DNA from: DATKPE01 sp035524335
GTDB taxonomy: Bacteria; Bacteroidota; Ignavibacteria; UBA10030; SZUA-254
Assembly: GCA_035524335.1 (NCBI GenBank)
Contig: DATKPE010000034.1
Location: 1-64,000, forward strand
Length of the DNA: 64,000 bases
Direction of reading: 5' to 3'
Shown in pieces: positions 32,969 to 40,728 of this stretch. Position numbers and translations under genes: made by a program. The notes beneath the pieces are model-generated. The model worked only from the letters and a program-made list of their open reading frames with translations, did not search any database and was not told the DNA's origin. Numbering within the stretch: the stretch's first letter is position 1; every line of letters starts with the position of its first letter.

Positions 32969-35047
32969 TCAGTTGCCGTTCCCGATGCTGTTCAGGGCGT
33001 CGGTGGCGGCGTTCAGGAGCGCATCGGGACCGACGGGCTTACCGGTGGCGGTTTTCATCCATTGATCCGGCGTAACCCGTCCGGTTTTCGTTATGCGTTC
33101 GAACTCCGGCCCGATTGCGCCGGCTTTGTTCATCGCCTCTTCGACCTGAAATGCAATCATATGTCCGATCGGATAATCGGGCAGATACATGAACGAGTCG
33201 ATCATGTGGGAATAGATGCCGAGGAGGACAACGTCCTTCTGATGGAACACCGGCGCGTAGTAGGCGTTCCAGATGTCCCGGGCGATCGCAAGGGTCGCTT
33301 CCTTCACCTCGCGGGGGGTTGCCTGCGGATGATCGTACATCCAGTGCCAGATGCCCATATCGACGAGCGCAACCCCGGCGATCTCGTAGGCGCCCCAGAA
33401 ATCGTCGAGGGTCTTCAGTGCCCGCGACTTGTCGTCCGGTTTCGTCAGACCGAGGAGTTCCAGATCGTGCCCCTGAAAAACGAATGCGAGCGCTTCGGTG
33501 AATGCGGTATTGGGAACGCTCGAGAGGGAATAGTAGTCGATCTCGTTGAGTGAAAATGTCTGCTCCACATTATGGCCCATTTCATGCACCGCGATGTTGT
33601 ACCCCTTGTAATTCATTCCGGCGGAACCGACGCGCGTGCGGAGGTGCGCCTTCTCGCTCCTCATCCCGGCGCCCATGGCGTGGCCGGAACCACGCGCGGG
33701 GTCGACGATGATGTTTCCGGCGACGTACGCCGCTTTTTCAGGAGAAAAGCCGAGATCCCGGAGGAGGCGCGGAATATCGGTCCGGTAGGCCTCCGGGGTC
33801 GGATATTTGCGCGCGACAATCTGATCGAGCTGTTCCTCAGTATAACTGCCGCGATTGCGGAATCCGTTATACCAGACATCGAACGGCTCCAGCGGTCTGC
33901 CGAGACGGGATTCGATCAGCCGGCCGGTCCGGGCGACAAGCGGTGAGCTGAGAATCCGCGTGAGCATGTCATGCACCCGGGCCTCGGGGATCTGCCGGTC
34001 CTCGTCGAACCGCCGTGCGATGTGCGTCGGCGCGGTAGGGGAGTACGGATCGACCTTTTTCTCGGCAAGGAAGGTTTTCAGCAGAACCTCATAGCGCGTA
34101 TCGGGCTCCGGATCACTGCTGATTTTCATGCCGGCGGGCGCGGGGCTCTCGTCATCCTGAACGGCGGCGGCGGTTACCGTATTGGTGTAGGGATTCCAGT
34201 CGACATGCGGATTGTTGATGACCACAACCGGTATCGTCTGGGTCACGATGCGCTCCATGACTTTCGCGATCATCCGCTGTTTGCGGATTCCCTTCTCTCC
34301 TTCACTGTAATCGGCTTTCAGCTCGTCGCGGAGATTCCAGTGCGAAAGAAGCCGGAGCTTCGGTGGGAAGAGCCGTTCCCCCTTCTCATCCAGCAGATGG
34401 TGCATCCATATATTGTATTCCGAGATGTACTGTTCGGCTGCGGCGCCGGCTTCCGCCAGCGCCAGGTTGACGTCGGCCGGGATCCGCTTCGAGAACCAGT
34501 CCGCCAGCCGCGTCTCCGCCCACTGCCGCCTGGTCCAGGAGTCCCCGTTCGCGAGCCGCTCCTGAAGGCTGGTGAGCGGAAAGTTGAGGAGCGCGACGAA
34601 CGCAAGCTTGTTCTGGAAAAAATCGTCCGTGACATGCGCCCCCGGATCCCACGCTCCGAAAATCTCGTCGTACGGTTCAATCGGGCCGAGGTCGAGATCC
34701 GACTGATTCCGGAATTCCCGGTTGATCTCGTGGAGGTGGCCGGCGAGCTGTTCCAGGTTCGATTCATACCTCTTGAACATCACATCGAGCGCCGCCTGGT
34801 CTCCGGCAAAATTGGAGCGGATCAGATCGGTGAGGACCGCCGCATCCCCGTCCTCGGCGCGCCAGAAGTCCGCCACCTGACGCAGTCCCCTCTGAATTCT
34901 GGACCGCTGTCCTTCCCCGTATTTGGCCGCAAGCTCACCCTCCATCTGCCGGAGCGTGGCATCCATCCAGGCCGGGCTGTGGGTTTGAGCGGAAATGACG
35001 GATATTGCCAGGAGCAGACAGACCGCTCCACACATGACATAATTCAT
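32969..35047 (-). CDS. Exported gluzincin-type zinc metallopeptidase
   Basis: 692 aa, with GGAGGAACT just before the ATG. Signal peptide at 1-20 (CAVCLLLAISVISAQ-like). The catalytic HEMGH lies at about 486-490 in NIAVHEMGHNVEQTFS. The third ligand Glu is about 26 residues on in TEALAFVF, as in M2/M3-like or related gluzincins. The rest is mostly helical (about 25-450 upstream of the active site), as in oligopeptidases with a deep cavity. No family name is certain. It probably cleaves peptides in the periplasm. It has its own promoter 60-88 bases upstream. Confidence 0.85.
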   Translation of the reverse strand: MNYVMCGAVCLLLAISVISAQTHSPAWMDATLRQMEGELAAKYGEGQRSRIQRGLRQVADFWRAEDGDAAVLTDLIRSNFAGDQAALDVMFKRYESNLEQLAGHLHEINREFRNQSDLDLGPIEPYDEIFGAWDPGAHVTDDFFQNKLAFVALLNFPLTSLQERLANGDSWTRRQWAETRLADWFSKRIPADVNLALAEAGAAAEQYISEYNIWMHHLLDEKGERLFPPKLRLLSHWNLRDELKADYSEGEKGIRKQRMIAKVMERIVTQTIPVVVINNPHVDWNPYTNTVTAAAVQDDESPAPAGMKISSDPEPDTRYEVLLKTFLAEKKVDPYSPTAPTHIARRFDEDRQIPEARVHDMLTRILSSPLVARTGRLIESRLGRPLEPFDVWYNGFRNRGSYTEEQLDQIVARKYPTPEAYRTDIPRLLRDLGFSPEKAAYVAGNIIVDPARGSGHAMGAGMRSEKAHLRTRVGSAGMNYKGYNIAVHEMGHNVEQTFSLNEIDYYSLSSVPNTAFTEALAFVFQGHDLELLGLTKPDDKSRALKTLDDFWGAYEIAGVALVDMGIWHWMYDHPQATPREVKEATLAIARDIWNAYYAPVFHQKDVVLLGIYSHMIDSFMYLPDYPIGHMIAFQVEEAMNKAGAIGPEFERITKTGRVTPDQWMKTATGKPVGPDALLNAATDALNSIGNGN

Positions 35048-35106
35048 AGTTCCTCCAATTCGGAGATAATGGTATGGTTAGGGGCGATTGAAAACCGACA
35101 GGTGGG

Positions 35107-35135
35107 AATGTAGCAATAATACTTCTCCGGTTCAA
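35107..35135 (-). promoter_or_regulatory. Promoter of the gluzincin gene
   Basis: TTGAAC, 17-base spacer, TACATT, giving a leader of about 53 bases. Confidence 0.55.
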
Positions 35136-35201
35136 ACAAAACGATGAAACCCCGGAAGGTCCCGTCACGTACACTCAGATGAAACCCTCAGGAGCACGGC
35201 A

Positions 35202-35390
35202 ATGCTGATTTTCCTTCTCTGGCTCATCGTTCTCATCCTCTGCTGGCCGCTTGCGCTGGCGGTCCTTTTCCTCTACCCGATCATCTGGCTGTTCCTGCTT
35301 CCGTTCCGCATCATGGGATTCGCTGTCGATGCGGTCCTGCATACGGTGAAGGCGATTCTCTTTCTCCCCGCGCGCATTCTGCGCGGCTGA
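35202..35390 (+). CDS. Small hydrophobic membrane protein
   Basis: 62 aa, with AGGAG 8 bases before the ATG. Two adjacent membrane helices (about 2-28 and 33-55) and a short basic end (ARILRG). It resembles small YggT/DUF-type membrane proteins, but no family is certain. Convergent with the Xaa-Pro aminopeptidase gene, with a 10-base gap. Confidence 0.7.
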   Translation: MLIFLLWLIVLILCWPLALAVLFLYPIIWLFLLPFRIMGFAVDAVLHTVKAILFLPARILRG

Positions 35391-35400
35391 CAGCTCCGGG

Positions 35401-36870
35401 TCACCGTTTTCCGTTCCCCGCCATTGCGGCTTCAATGTCGTCGGGACCCCGGGGCAATGACCGCGAAAGCAGTTCCGACCCGTCCCCGGTAATGAGCAGA
35501 TCGTCCTCGATCCTGATGCCGATGCCCCGGTATTTCTGGTCGACGTCCCGGGCATCCTCCGGGATATAGATCCCGGGCTCGACTGTCCATATCTCCCCTT
35601 CCTTCAGCGGTCCTTCGGAACGCACATCATGAACGTCGAGGCCGATCGGATGACCGAGACCGTGGATGAAATATTTCGACACCTGCGCACTGTCCCGGAT
35701 AACCCCCAGCCGGAGAAGCCCGTCCCTGATCACGGCTGTCGCTTTTGCCTGCACATCCGGAAAATAGCGCACGCCGGGCCTGAGCATCGCGATTGCTTCG
35801 TTCTGCGCCTTCAGCACAATGTCGTAAAGTTCTCGCTGTGCGGAAGTAAAATGACCATCCGCGGGTATGGTGCGGGTGATATCCGCGGCATAGTTGTGAT
35901 ATTCGGCCCCGCAGTCAAGGACGATCACCTCTCCGCTCCGGATCCGTTTTCTGTTGGTAAGATAATGGAGAATGGTTGAATTCTCCCCGGATCCGACGAT
36001 GCTGGGATAGGCAACCGATTCCGCTCCGCGGGAGGTAATCGCGGACTCGAACGCCGCCTGAAGCTCGTATTCGTACCTTCCCGGTCTGCAGAGCGCGAGC
36101 ATCGCGCGGTGTCCCTCCACGGAGATATCGACCGCCTTACGGACAAGGGCGATTTCATCCGGGGATTTCACTTCCCTCAGCCGGTTGATCAGTCCTTCAG
36201 GGGTCCGGATTTCATGGAACGACTCAAACCGTTTGAAGACACCGGCGAGGTCTTGCAGTATCCTGTTCAGTTCTCCGGTCCGCGCCTCTCCCGGCGGCGG
36301 AAGGTAGACCACAGCCGATCGCCCGATGGCTTTCTGGACGTACATCAGATCGGCTTTCTGGGTCGTCCGTGCGCATTCGATCCCAAGCAGTTCCTCGGCG
36401 CCCCCGGGGCCGAGGGTTTTCCCTGTCCAGCGTTCCGCGGAAGGGTTCTTCGGACTGACAAAAAGAATCTCATGGACAGTGCGGATCGGGGTGCCGGCGC
36501 TGTCGGTGATGGTGACGGCGTTTTTCGAGAGAAGGAGCAGGGCGTCGCTCTCGTCGCATCCCGTCAGGTACCAGAAATTGTCGTCCTGCCGGAAGCGGTA
36601 ATTCATATCGCCGTTCCGCGGTCTCACGGGGGCGGCATAGACGAGGAGCGACGAGGAATCTGCCATGAGGGCAAGAAGGCGCATCCTGTTGGCCCGGAAG
36701 AAGGAGGCCGGCGGCCGGTCCGTATCATAGACGCCGGTACGTGCAGAAAGATCTGACTGGGCCAGGGAGATCCGCGGTCCGGGAATGAGCGCGGCAAGGA
36801 GGAGAACGCCGGCGCACCGGCGGATGGTCTGTGGAAACCGTCTTCGTAGGCGCCTGTCACCGTTTTTCAT
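35401..36870 (-). CDS. Xaa-Pro aminopeptidase (M24B), exported
   Basis: 489 aa. The ATG at 36870 has GGAG 5 bases upstream; the longer in-frame version starts in non-coding sequence. The signal peptide (about 13-37) ends near ISLAQ. The creatinase-like N-domain runs to about 250, then the pita-bread domain. The metal ligands are visible: the two Asp in VLDCGAEYHNYAADITRT (about 326-344), the His in FIHGLGHPIGLD (about 410), Glu in TVEPGIYIP and Glu in IRIEDD. It removes an N-terminal residue before proline. Export suggests use on extracytoplasmic peptides, in line with the other peptidases here. Its promoter diverges from that of the next gene. Confidence 0.93.
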   Translation of the reverse strand: MKNGDRRLRRRFPQTIRRCAGVLLLAALIPGPRISLAQSDLSARTGVYDTDRPPASFFRANRMRLLALMADSSSLLVYAAPVRPRNGDMNYRFRQDDNFWYLTGCDESDALLLLSKNAVTITDSAGTPIRTVHEILFVSPKNPSAERWTGKTLGPGGAEELLGIECARTTQKADLMYVQKAIGRSAVVYLPPPGEARTGELNRILQDLAGVFKRFESFHEIRTPEGLINRLREVKSPDEIALVRKAVDISVEGHRAMLALCRPGRYEYELQAAFESAITSRGAESVAYPSIVGSGENSTILHYLTNRKRIRSGEVIVLDCGAEYHNYAADITRTIPADGHFTSAQRELYDIVLKAQNEAIAMLRPGVRYFPDVQAKATAVIRDGLLRLGVIRDSAQVSKYFIHGLGHPIGLDVHDVRSEGPLKEGEIWTVEPGIYIPEDARDVDQKYRGIGIRIEDDLLITGDGSELLSRSLPRGPDDIEAAMAGNGKR

Positions 36871-36919
36871 GTGGTCTCCGGAATCGGTCGGGCGGTTGGG
36901 GGTGAACAACTGACCGGTG

Positions 36920-36947
36920 AAGATATCAAAATCGTTCCTGAATTCAA
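36920..36947 (-). promoter_or_regulatory. Promoter of the Xaa-Pro aminopeptidase gene
   Basis: TTGAAT, 16-base spacer, TATCTT, divergent from the promoter at 36982-37010. Confidence 0.45.
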
Positions 36948-36981
36948 ATTCCTTCGTCGGAACCGGGTGACCGGAGGCGTC

Positions 36982-37010
36982 TTGTTTGAAAATAAAAATC
37001 TCAATACCTT
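36982..37010 (+). promoter_or_regulatory. Promoter of the gene at 37025
   Basis: TTGTTT, 17-base spacer, TACCTT, putting the transcript start about 8-10 bases before the ATG at 37025. This excludes an in-frame TTG at 36986, even though that has a GGAGG upstream. Confidence 0.5.
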
Positions 37011-37024
37011 ACCGCCTGAAGAGT

Positions 37025-37756
37025 ATGACAGAGCGCGACAAAAGCCACTACCGCTATTTCAGCCAGCTCGACCGGCGGATCAAGAACGCCATCGCGGTCT
37101 ATGCGTTCTTCCTCCTCGGCGGCATTTCCGTCTGCCTGCTGGATGCGGATCCCTTCAGATCCCTTTTCGTTCCGCTCTCCTGGCGAGGTCCCGTCGTCTC
37201 CCTCCTCATCGCTTGTATGCTCGTCATCTGCATCTACCTCACCCTCCGCCGCATGCCGGACGTCTCGCGCGTGAATGCGTGGTTCGACCGGCGCCTGTTC
37301 GGCCTGCTGGATTCCTCCGACGCCATCATGAAGAGAACCATCCTGAACGCCGCAGACGCACCCGGGGACGAATCCGCCGGCGACCGGAACGCACTTGCGG
37401 AACTCGTCGTCGGACGGCTCTCCGAACACGATCAGATCTACCGCTCCCTGTTTGAAAGCGGCATCTTCACACGGTGGGCATGGTACTGGATTTCGATGTA
37501 CGGCGCGATCACTTTTTCCGCCCTCGTCATCGTCACGTTCTGCACCCTCGCTCCCGGCCTCACCCCTGAACTCCGCCCGGTGTTCCCGTGGTACCTCGGA
37601 GCCGCCCTCGGATTAATCGCTCTCACGCTTCTCCTCGGCCGCAGGCTCGAACGGATGACCCGGGCCACGGCAGAGACGATTGCCTCCACCTACCGCGCGG
37701 ACATCGTGAGGCTGGCGGAAGGTTTTGTCCGGGCGCCGGAATCCGAAGAGCACTGA
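37025..37756 (+). CDS. Membrane protein of unknown family
   Basis: 243 aa. A charged N-terminus (MTERDKSHYRYFSQLDRR) is followed by two helices (about 24-42 and 55-75). A soluble central part (about 80-150) contains FDRRLFGLLDSSDAIMKRT and HDQIYRSLFESG. Two more helices (about 150-175 and 190-210) and a short tail (ETIASTYRADIVRLAEGF) complete it. Four membrane segments with an even charge distribution; no signature that I know. A very short leader is predicted from the promoter just upstream. Confidence 0.7.
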   Translation: MTERDKSHYRYFSQLDRRIKNAIAVYAFFLLGGISVCLLDADPFRSLFVPLSWRGPVVSLLIACMLVICIYLTLRRMPDVSRVNAWFDRRLFGLLDSSDAIMKRTILNAADAPGDESAGDRNALAELVVGRLSEHDQIYRSLFESGIFTRWAWYWISMYGAITFSALVIVTFCTLAPGLTPELRPVFPWYLGAALGLIALTLLLGRRLERMTRATAETIASTYRADIVRLAEGFVRAPESEEH

Positions 37757-37770
37757 CCCTCCCGATCCTG

Positions 37771-37800
37771 TTGCACCGGTCTGGTTTTTTTTCGTATATT
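37771..37800 (+). promoter_or_regulatory. Promoter of the DUF3078 gene
   Basis: TTGCAC, 18-base spacer, TATATT. The predicted start near 37807 leaves a leader of about 148 bases. Confidence 0.5.
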
Positions 37801-37806
37801 ACCCCC

Positions 37807-37954
37807 GCTGTTTCCGCTTTATTGAGGGGTCTGACCCGGTCTTTCACACAATCAGCGCTTTTTATTGCCCCAAGGAAGGGATGTCGGTGCCGCAGTCCGG
37901 TACAGCCGGGAACCGGACAGCCGCCGATTATTTTAGTCACATCAGGAGAAAACC
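37807..37954 (+). ncRNA. Structured leader of the DUF3078 gene, unassigned
   Basis: A 7-bp stem GTCCGGT/ACCGGAC with flanking GC segments, and a GGGATGTCGGTGC stretch that only partly recalls the cobalamin riboswitch core. Too many required cobalamin elements are missing to call it. Confidence 0.25.
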
Positions 37955-38821
37955 GTGCAAAAAATCACCCTGTCTCTACTCACACTACTGCTGGTCTCCG
38001 GCATTTGCGCCGCACAGCAGAAAACGACACCTGACACCGCGCAGCCCCCGGTCTACGGCTGGAAGCAAAGCCTCGTCACCGGTCTGACCCTGACCCAGGT
38101 CTCCTTCACCGACTGGGCCCAGGGAGGCGACAACGCCCTGGCATACACCTTCTCGGCAGCCGGGAAATCGGAAGACGACGAGCAGACCACCAACTGGGCG
38201 AACACCTACAAGTTCGCGTTCGGTCAGACGCGGCTCGGCACCCAGGGTCTCCGGAAGACCGACGACATTATCGACATTTCGTCCGTCTTCACCTACAAAC
38301 TCAACACCTACGTCAATCCCTACGTTTCCGCCAATCTGAAAACACAGTTCGCAAAGGGTTACATGTACGACGGCGACGGCAACAGCACTGAGGTTTCGAA
38401 ATTTTTCGATCCGGCGTATCTCATGCAGACAGCGGGCGTCGGCTATCAGCCGGTGAAGGAAGTCAAAACACGCCTCGGCGTCGGGTTGCGCGAGATCGTC
38501 ACCCAGGATTTTAACCAGTATGCTTCGGATCCGGCGACGCACGACACCGTGAAAACCCGGGTGGACGGCGGTCTCGAATCGGCCACAGACGTCAACTGGC
38601 CCCTCGACACGAACCTCCTTCTCACCTCCGACCTGGAACTGTTCAGTCCCTTCAAAACCATGGACCAGATCGTTGTGCGCGGAGGCATCACGCTGACCGC
38701 AAAGGTCAACAAATACATCACCACCATTGTCGGCGCGCAGTTCATCAACGAACGGAGGATCACCCCCCGCACCCAGATCAAGGAGGGAATTTCCCTCGGG
38801 CTGAGTTATACGATCTTCTAG
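37955..38821 (+). CDS. DUF3078 outer-membrane beta-barrel protein
   Basis: 288 aa from GTG with AGGAG 6 bases upstream. Signal peptide at 1-20 (ending ICAAQ). The mature chain is beta-barrel-like with alternating aromatic and polar strands: WAQGGDNALAYTFSAAGKSE (about 51-70), then the DUF3078-type core with NWANTYKFAFGQ and RKTDDIIDISSVFTYKLN. Its end is LGLSYTIF, a typical barrel C-terminus with terminal Phe for BAM. Function unknown; probably an outer-membrane barrel of the Bacteroidota lineage. It has its own promoter, long leader and terminator. Confidence 0.88.
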   Translation: MQKITLSLLTLLLVSGICAAQQKTTPDTAQPPVYGWKQSLVTGLTLTQVSFTDWAQGGDNALAYTFSAAGKSEDDEQTTNWANTYKFAFGQTRLGTQGLRKTDDIIDISSVFTYKLNTYVNPYVSANLKTQFAKGYMYDGDGNSTEVSKFFDPAYLMQTAGVGYQPVKEVKTRLGVGLREIVTQDFNQYASDPATHDTVKTRVDGGLESATDVNWPLDTNLLLTSDLELFSPFKTMDQIVVRGGITLTAKVNKYITTIVGAQFINERRITPRTQIKEGISLGLSYTIF

Positions 38822-38838
38822 ACCCACCCTCGTTCCAG

Positions 38839-38871
38839 ACCCGTTCCCGCTCGCCGGGAACGGGTTTTTTT
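38839..38871 (+). terminator. Rho-independent terminator of the DUF3078 gene
   Basis: Stem ACCCGTTCCCG/CGGGAACGGGT followed by TTTTTTT, just past the DUF3078 stop and overlapping the 3' end of the next, convergent gene. Confidence 0.9.
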
Positions 38872-40237
38872 ATGCCGTTGCCGCAGACTGCGGACGGTCA
38901 GGGGTAAGCATCGGTGGAAGGAGTCTCCCCCCCGGCGGTCTGTAATACAGCCATGCGGCGGCGAAGACGGGCAGATATTCGATCGCCATGAGCCAGAGCG
39001 GATTCCGCCACTCACCGGCGGTGACATAGCGGATCCACGGTATCGTCCCCAGGTTCACGAGAACCGCCAGCGAAAGGATATCCCAGCGGGGGCGGAACGG
39101 CAGGAGAAGAACGAGCATGGCGACATACCAGGGATAGACGGTCGCTGAACAGAGGAAGAAACCGAAGAGCAGAGCGCACATCATATCGATGATCTCCCCG
39201 CCCCGCCGCAGAACGAACAGAGCCCACCCGATCCAGACCAGCGACATGATGACATGGGCTGTCTGGTTGTTCCGTACGACTGCATAACAGAGCTCGAAGA
39301 GAAAGCCGTTGGCAGCCCAGTTGAGGGAATAGATGCGGACCGATTCGAACGGAGAACTTCCCGACACCAGTGACGGCAGATATGCCGCGGCAGGCACAGC
39401 TGCGGCGGTAAGAATCAGCAACGCCCTCCTGCGCCAGTTGTGCCGCCGGAAAAGAGCCGGAAGGAGAATCAGGGGGAACAGTTTCGCGGCGGCGGCAAGC
39501 CCCAGCAGACCGGCGCCGACGAGGTCCCGCCCCCTGACGGCACAAAGCACGCCCGCAAGCACAAACGGGAACATGAGCACGTCGCAGTGTCCGTCGAGCG
39601 CAAACTGCAGGACGGACAGCGGTGACCAGCAGTAGAGCGCCGCGTATCTCAGCGGCATGCGGAATTTTCTGAGCACGACGATCAGAAGAAGCACCGTCAC
39701 CGCGTCGACGATGGCGGCCGCGATCTTGAATCCTAGCACGCTTTCACCGGCGCACGCAAACACTGCGGCGAAATACCATTCGCTCAGCGGCGGGTAAATC
39801 GTCTTCATGTCCGGAAAGGTCACCCTGGAGGGAAGCATTGCGCTGTGGAAAGCCAGCAGGCTGTCGCTCGAGGGCGCATACCGGTACGGATCGATCCCGG
39901 CGTGCTGAACCTTGCCGTCCCAGATGTACCGGTACAGATCGTCCGAGCCGACGGGGGGGGACGGAAGAACGGTGAGTCGGAACAGAACTCCCGCGGCGAT
40001 AATGAGAAAGAGAAACCGGCGGTCATCGCCCCACTCCCATTTCCGGAGGAGAACGACGAGGAGCAGGTACAAAACGGAATTAACGATTCCCGCTGCGACA
40101 TAGAAAACGATGCGGGGGCCGCCGGGAATATAGAGCGCGGCGTATGCCGCCTCCATCAACAGCGCCACAACTGCGATCCGGACCGCAACTCTCCGCCGGC
40201 GGATCGTGCCTGCGGATATGGCGGATTCGTCTTTCAC
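38870..40237 (-). CDS. GT-C-type membrane glycosyltransferase (GT87/DUF2029-like)
   Basis: 455 aa from GTG. About 11 membrane helices. The first periplasmic loop has the GT-C acidic motif in VGSDDLYRYIWDGKVQHAG (about 97-114), where an Asp pair is expected for catalysis, followed by NPYRYAP-like and MKTIYPPLSEWYF. This resembles alpha-mannosyltransferases that use polyprenyl-phosphate-mannose. It could accept the sugar loaded by a GT2/DPM1-type enzyme such as that at 5737-6912, but the two are far apart. No Shine-Dalgarno at the GTG. The stop lies inside the preceding terminator. Confidence 0.85.
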   Translation of the reverse strand: MKDESAISAGTIRRRRVAVRIAVVALLMEAAYAALYIPGGPRIVFYVAAGIVNSVLYLLLVVLLRKWEWGDDRRFLFLIIAAGVLFRLTVLPSPPVGSDDLYRYIWDGKVQHAGIDPYRYAPSSDSLLAFHSAMLPSRVTFPDMKTIYPPLSEWYFAAVFACAGESVLGFKIAAAIVDAVTVLLLIVVLRKFRMPLRYAALYCWSPLSVLQFALDGHCDVLMFPFVLAGVLCAVRGRDLVGAGLLGLAAAAKLFPLILLPALFRRHNWRRRALLILTAAAVPAAAYLPSLVSGSSPFESVRIYSLNWAANGFLFELCYAVVRNNQTAHVIMSLVWIGWALFVLRRGGEIIDMMCALLFGFFLCSATVYPWYVAMLVLLLPFRPRWDILSLAVLVNLGTIPWIRYVTAGEWRNPLWLMAIEYLPVFAAAWLYYRPPGGRLLPPMLTPDRPQSAATA

Positions 40238-40387
40238 GTCGGTTGAGGTCTATCGGGAGTCCGGAGAACGACGGGCAGGACTACGGACGGCGGGGACAAT
40301 TCATCGCAAGGCCGGTTATGGCGATCGGAAGGGAGACCGATCGTCCGGCCGGAGGGGAATATTTCTGCGATTCCCCGGCGGGGGAGA

Positions 40388-40651
40388 TCAGACGGTGATG
40401 CCGTTTTTTTCGAGTGAGGCACGAATGATTGCGACGGCATCCTCCCTGGAGATTGAGAGACGCGCTCCCGATTCGGCGACGGCATTTTCAAGGGTGCCGT
40501 TCCGGACGGTCAGAAAACGCCAGATGTGGTAGCCGAGTCTGAAGCGGTCGTTCGGTTCGCGTGTGGCGATGCCGGCGACGCTTTCGTAGGCTTTTTTTTC
40601 GATGGTATCGGCGGTGAATTCCTGGACTGTCGAGGGGGCTTTGGTCGTCAT
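40388..40651 (-). CDS. Small protein of unknown family
   Basis: 87 aa with AGGA upstream of the ATG. Charged and helical (EKKAYESVAGIATREPNDR) with a possible helix-turn-helix-like end, SISREDAVAIIRASLEKNG. A promoter sits 35-63 bases upstream. No known domain. Positioned after the secreted-protein gene (40729) on the same strand but with its own promoter. Confidence 0.6.
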   Translation of the reverse strand: MTTKAPSTVQEFTADTIEKKAYESVAGIATREPNDRFRLGYHIWRFLTVRNGTLENAVAESGARLSISREDAVAIIRASLEKNGITV

Positions 40652-40685
40652 GGAGTACGGTCCTTGCGGTGCATGGTGTTTCCCG

Positions 40686-40714
40686 AATATACGGAAATCG
40701 GGGGGAAATGAAAA
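40686..40714 (-). promoter_or_regulatory. Promoter of the small gene at 40388-40651
   Basis: TTTTCA, 17-base spacer, TATATT, just downstream of the end of the preceding gene. A weaker -35 than the others. Confidence 0.4.
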
Positions 40715-40728
40715 GAGGGCCGGGGAAG

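Noticed and set aside
36986..37025. TTG start with a GGAGG upstream for the gene at 37025
   Set aside because: The -35 of a good promoter covers this codon, so it would lie upstream of the transcript.
37807..37954. Cobalamin riboswitch in the DUF3078 leader
   Set aside because: Only short parts match; the required core and pseudoknot pieces are missing.
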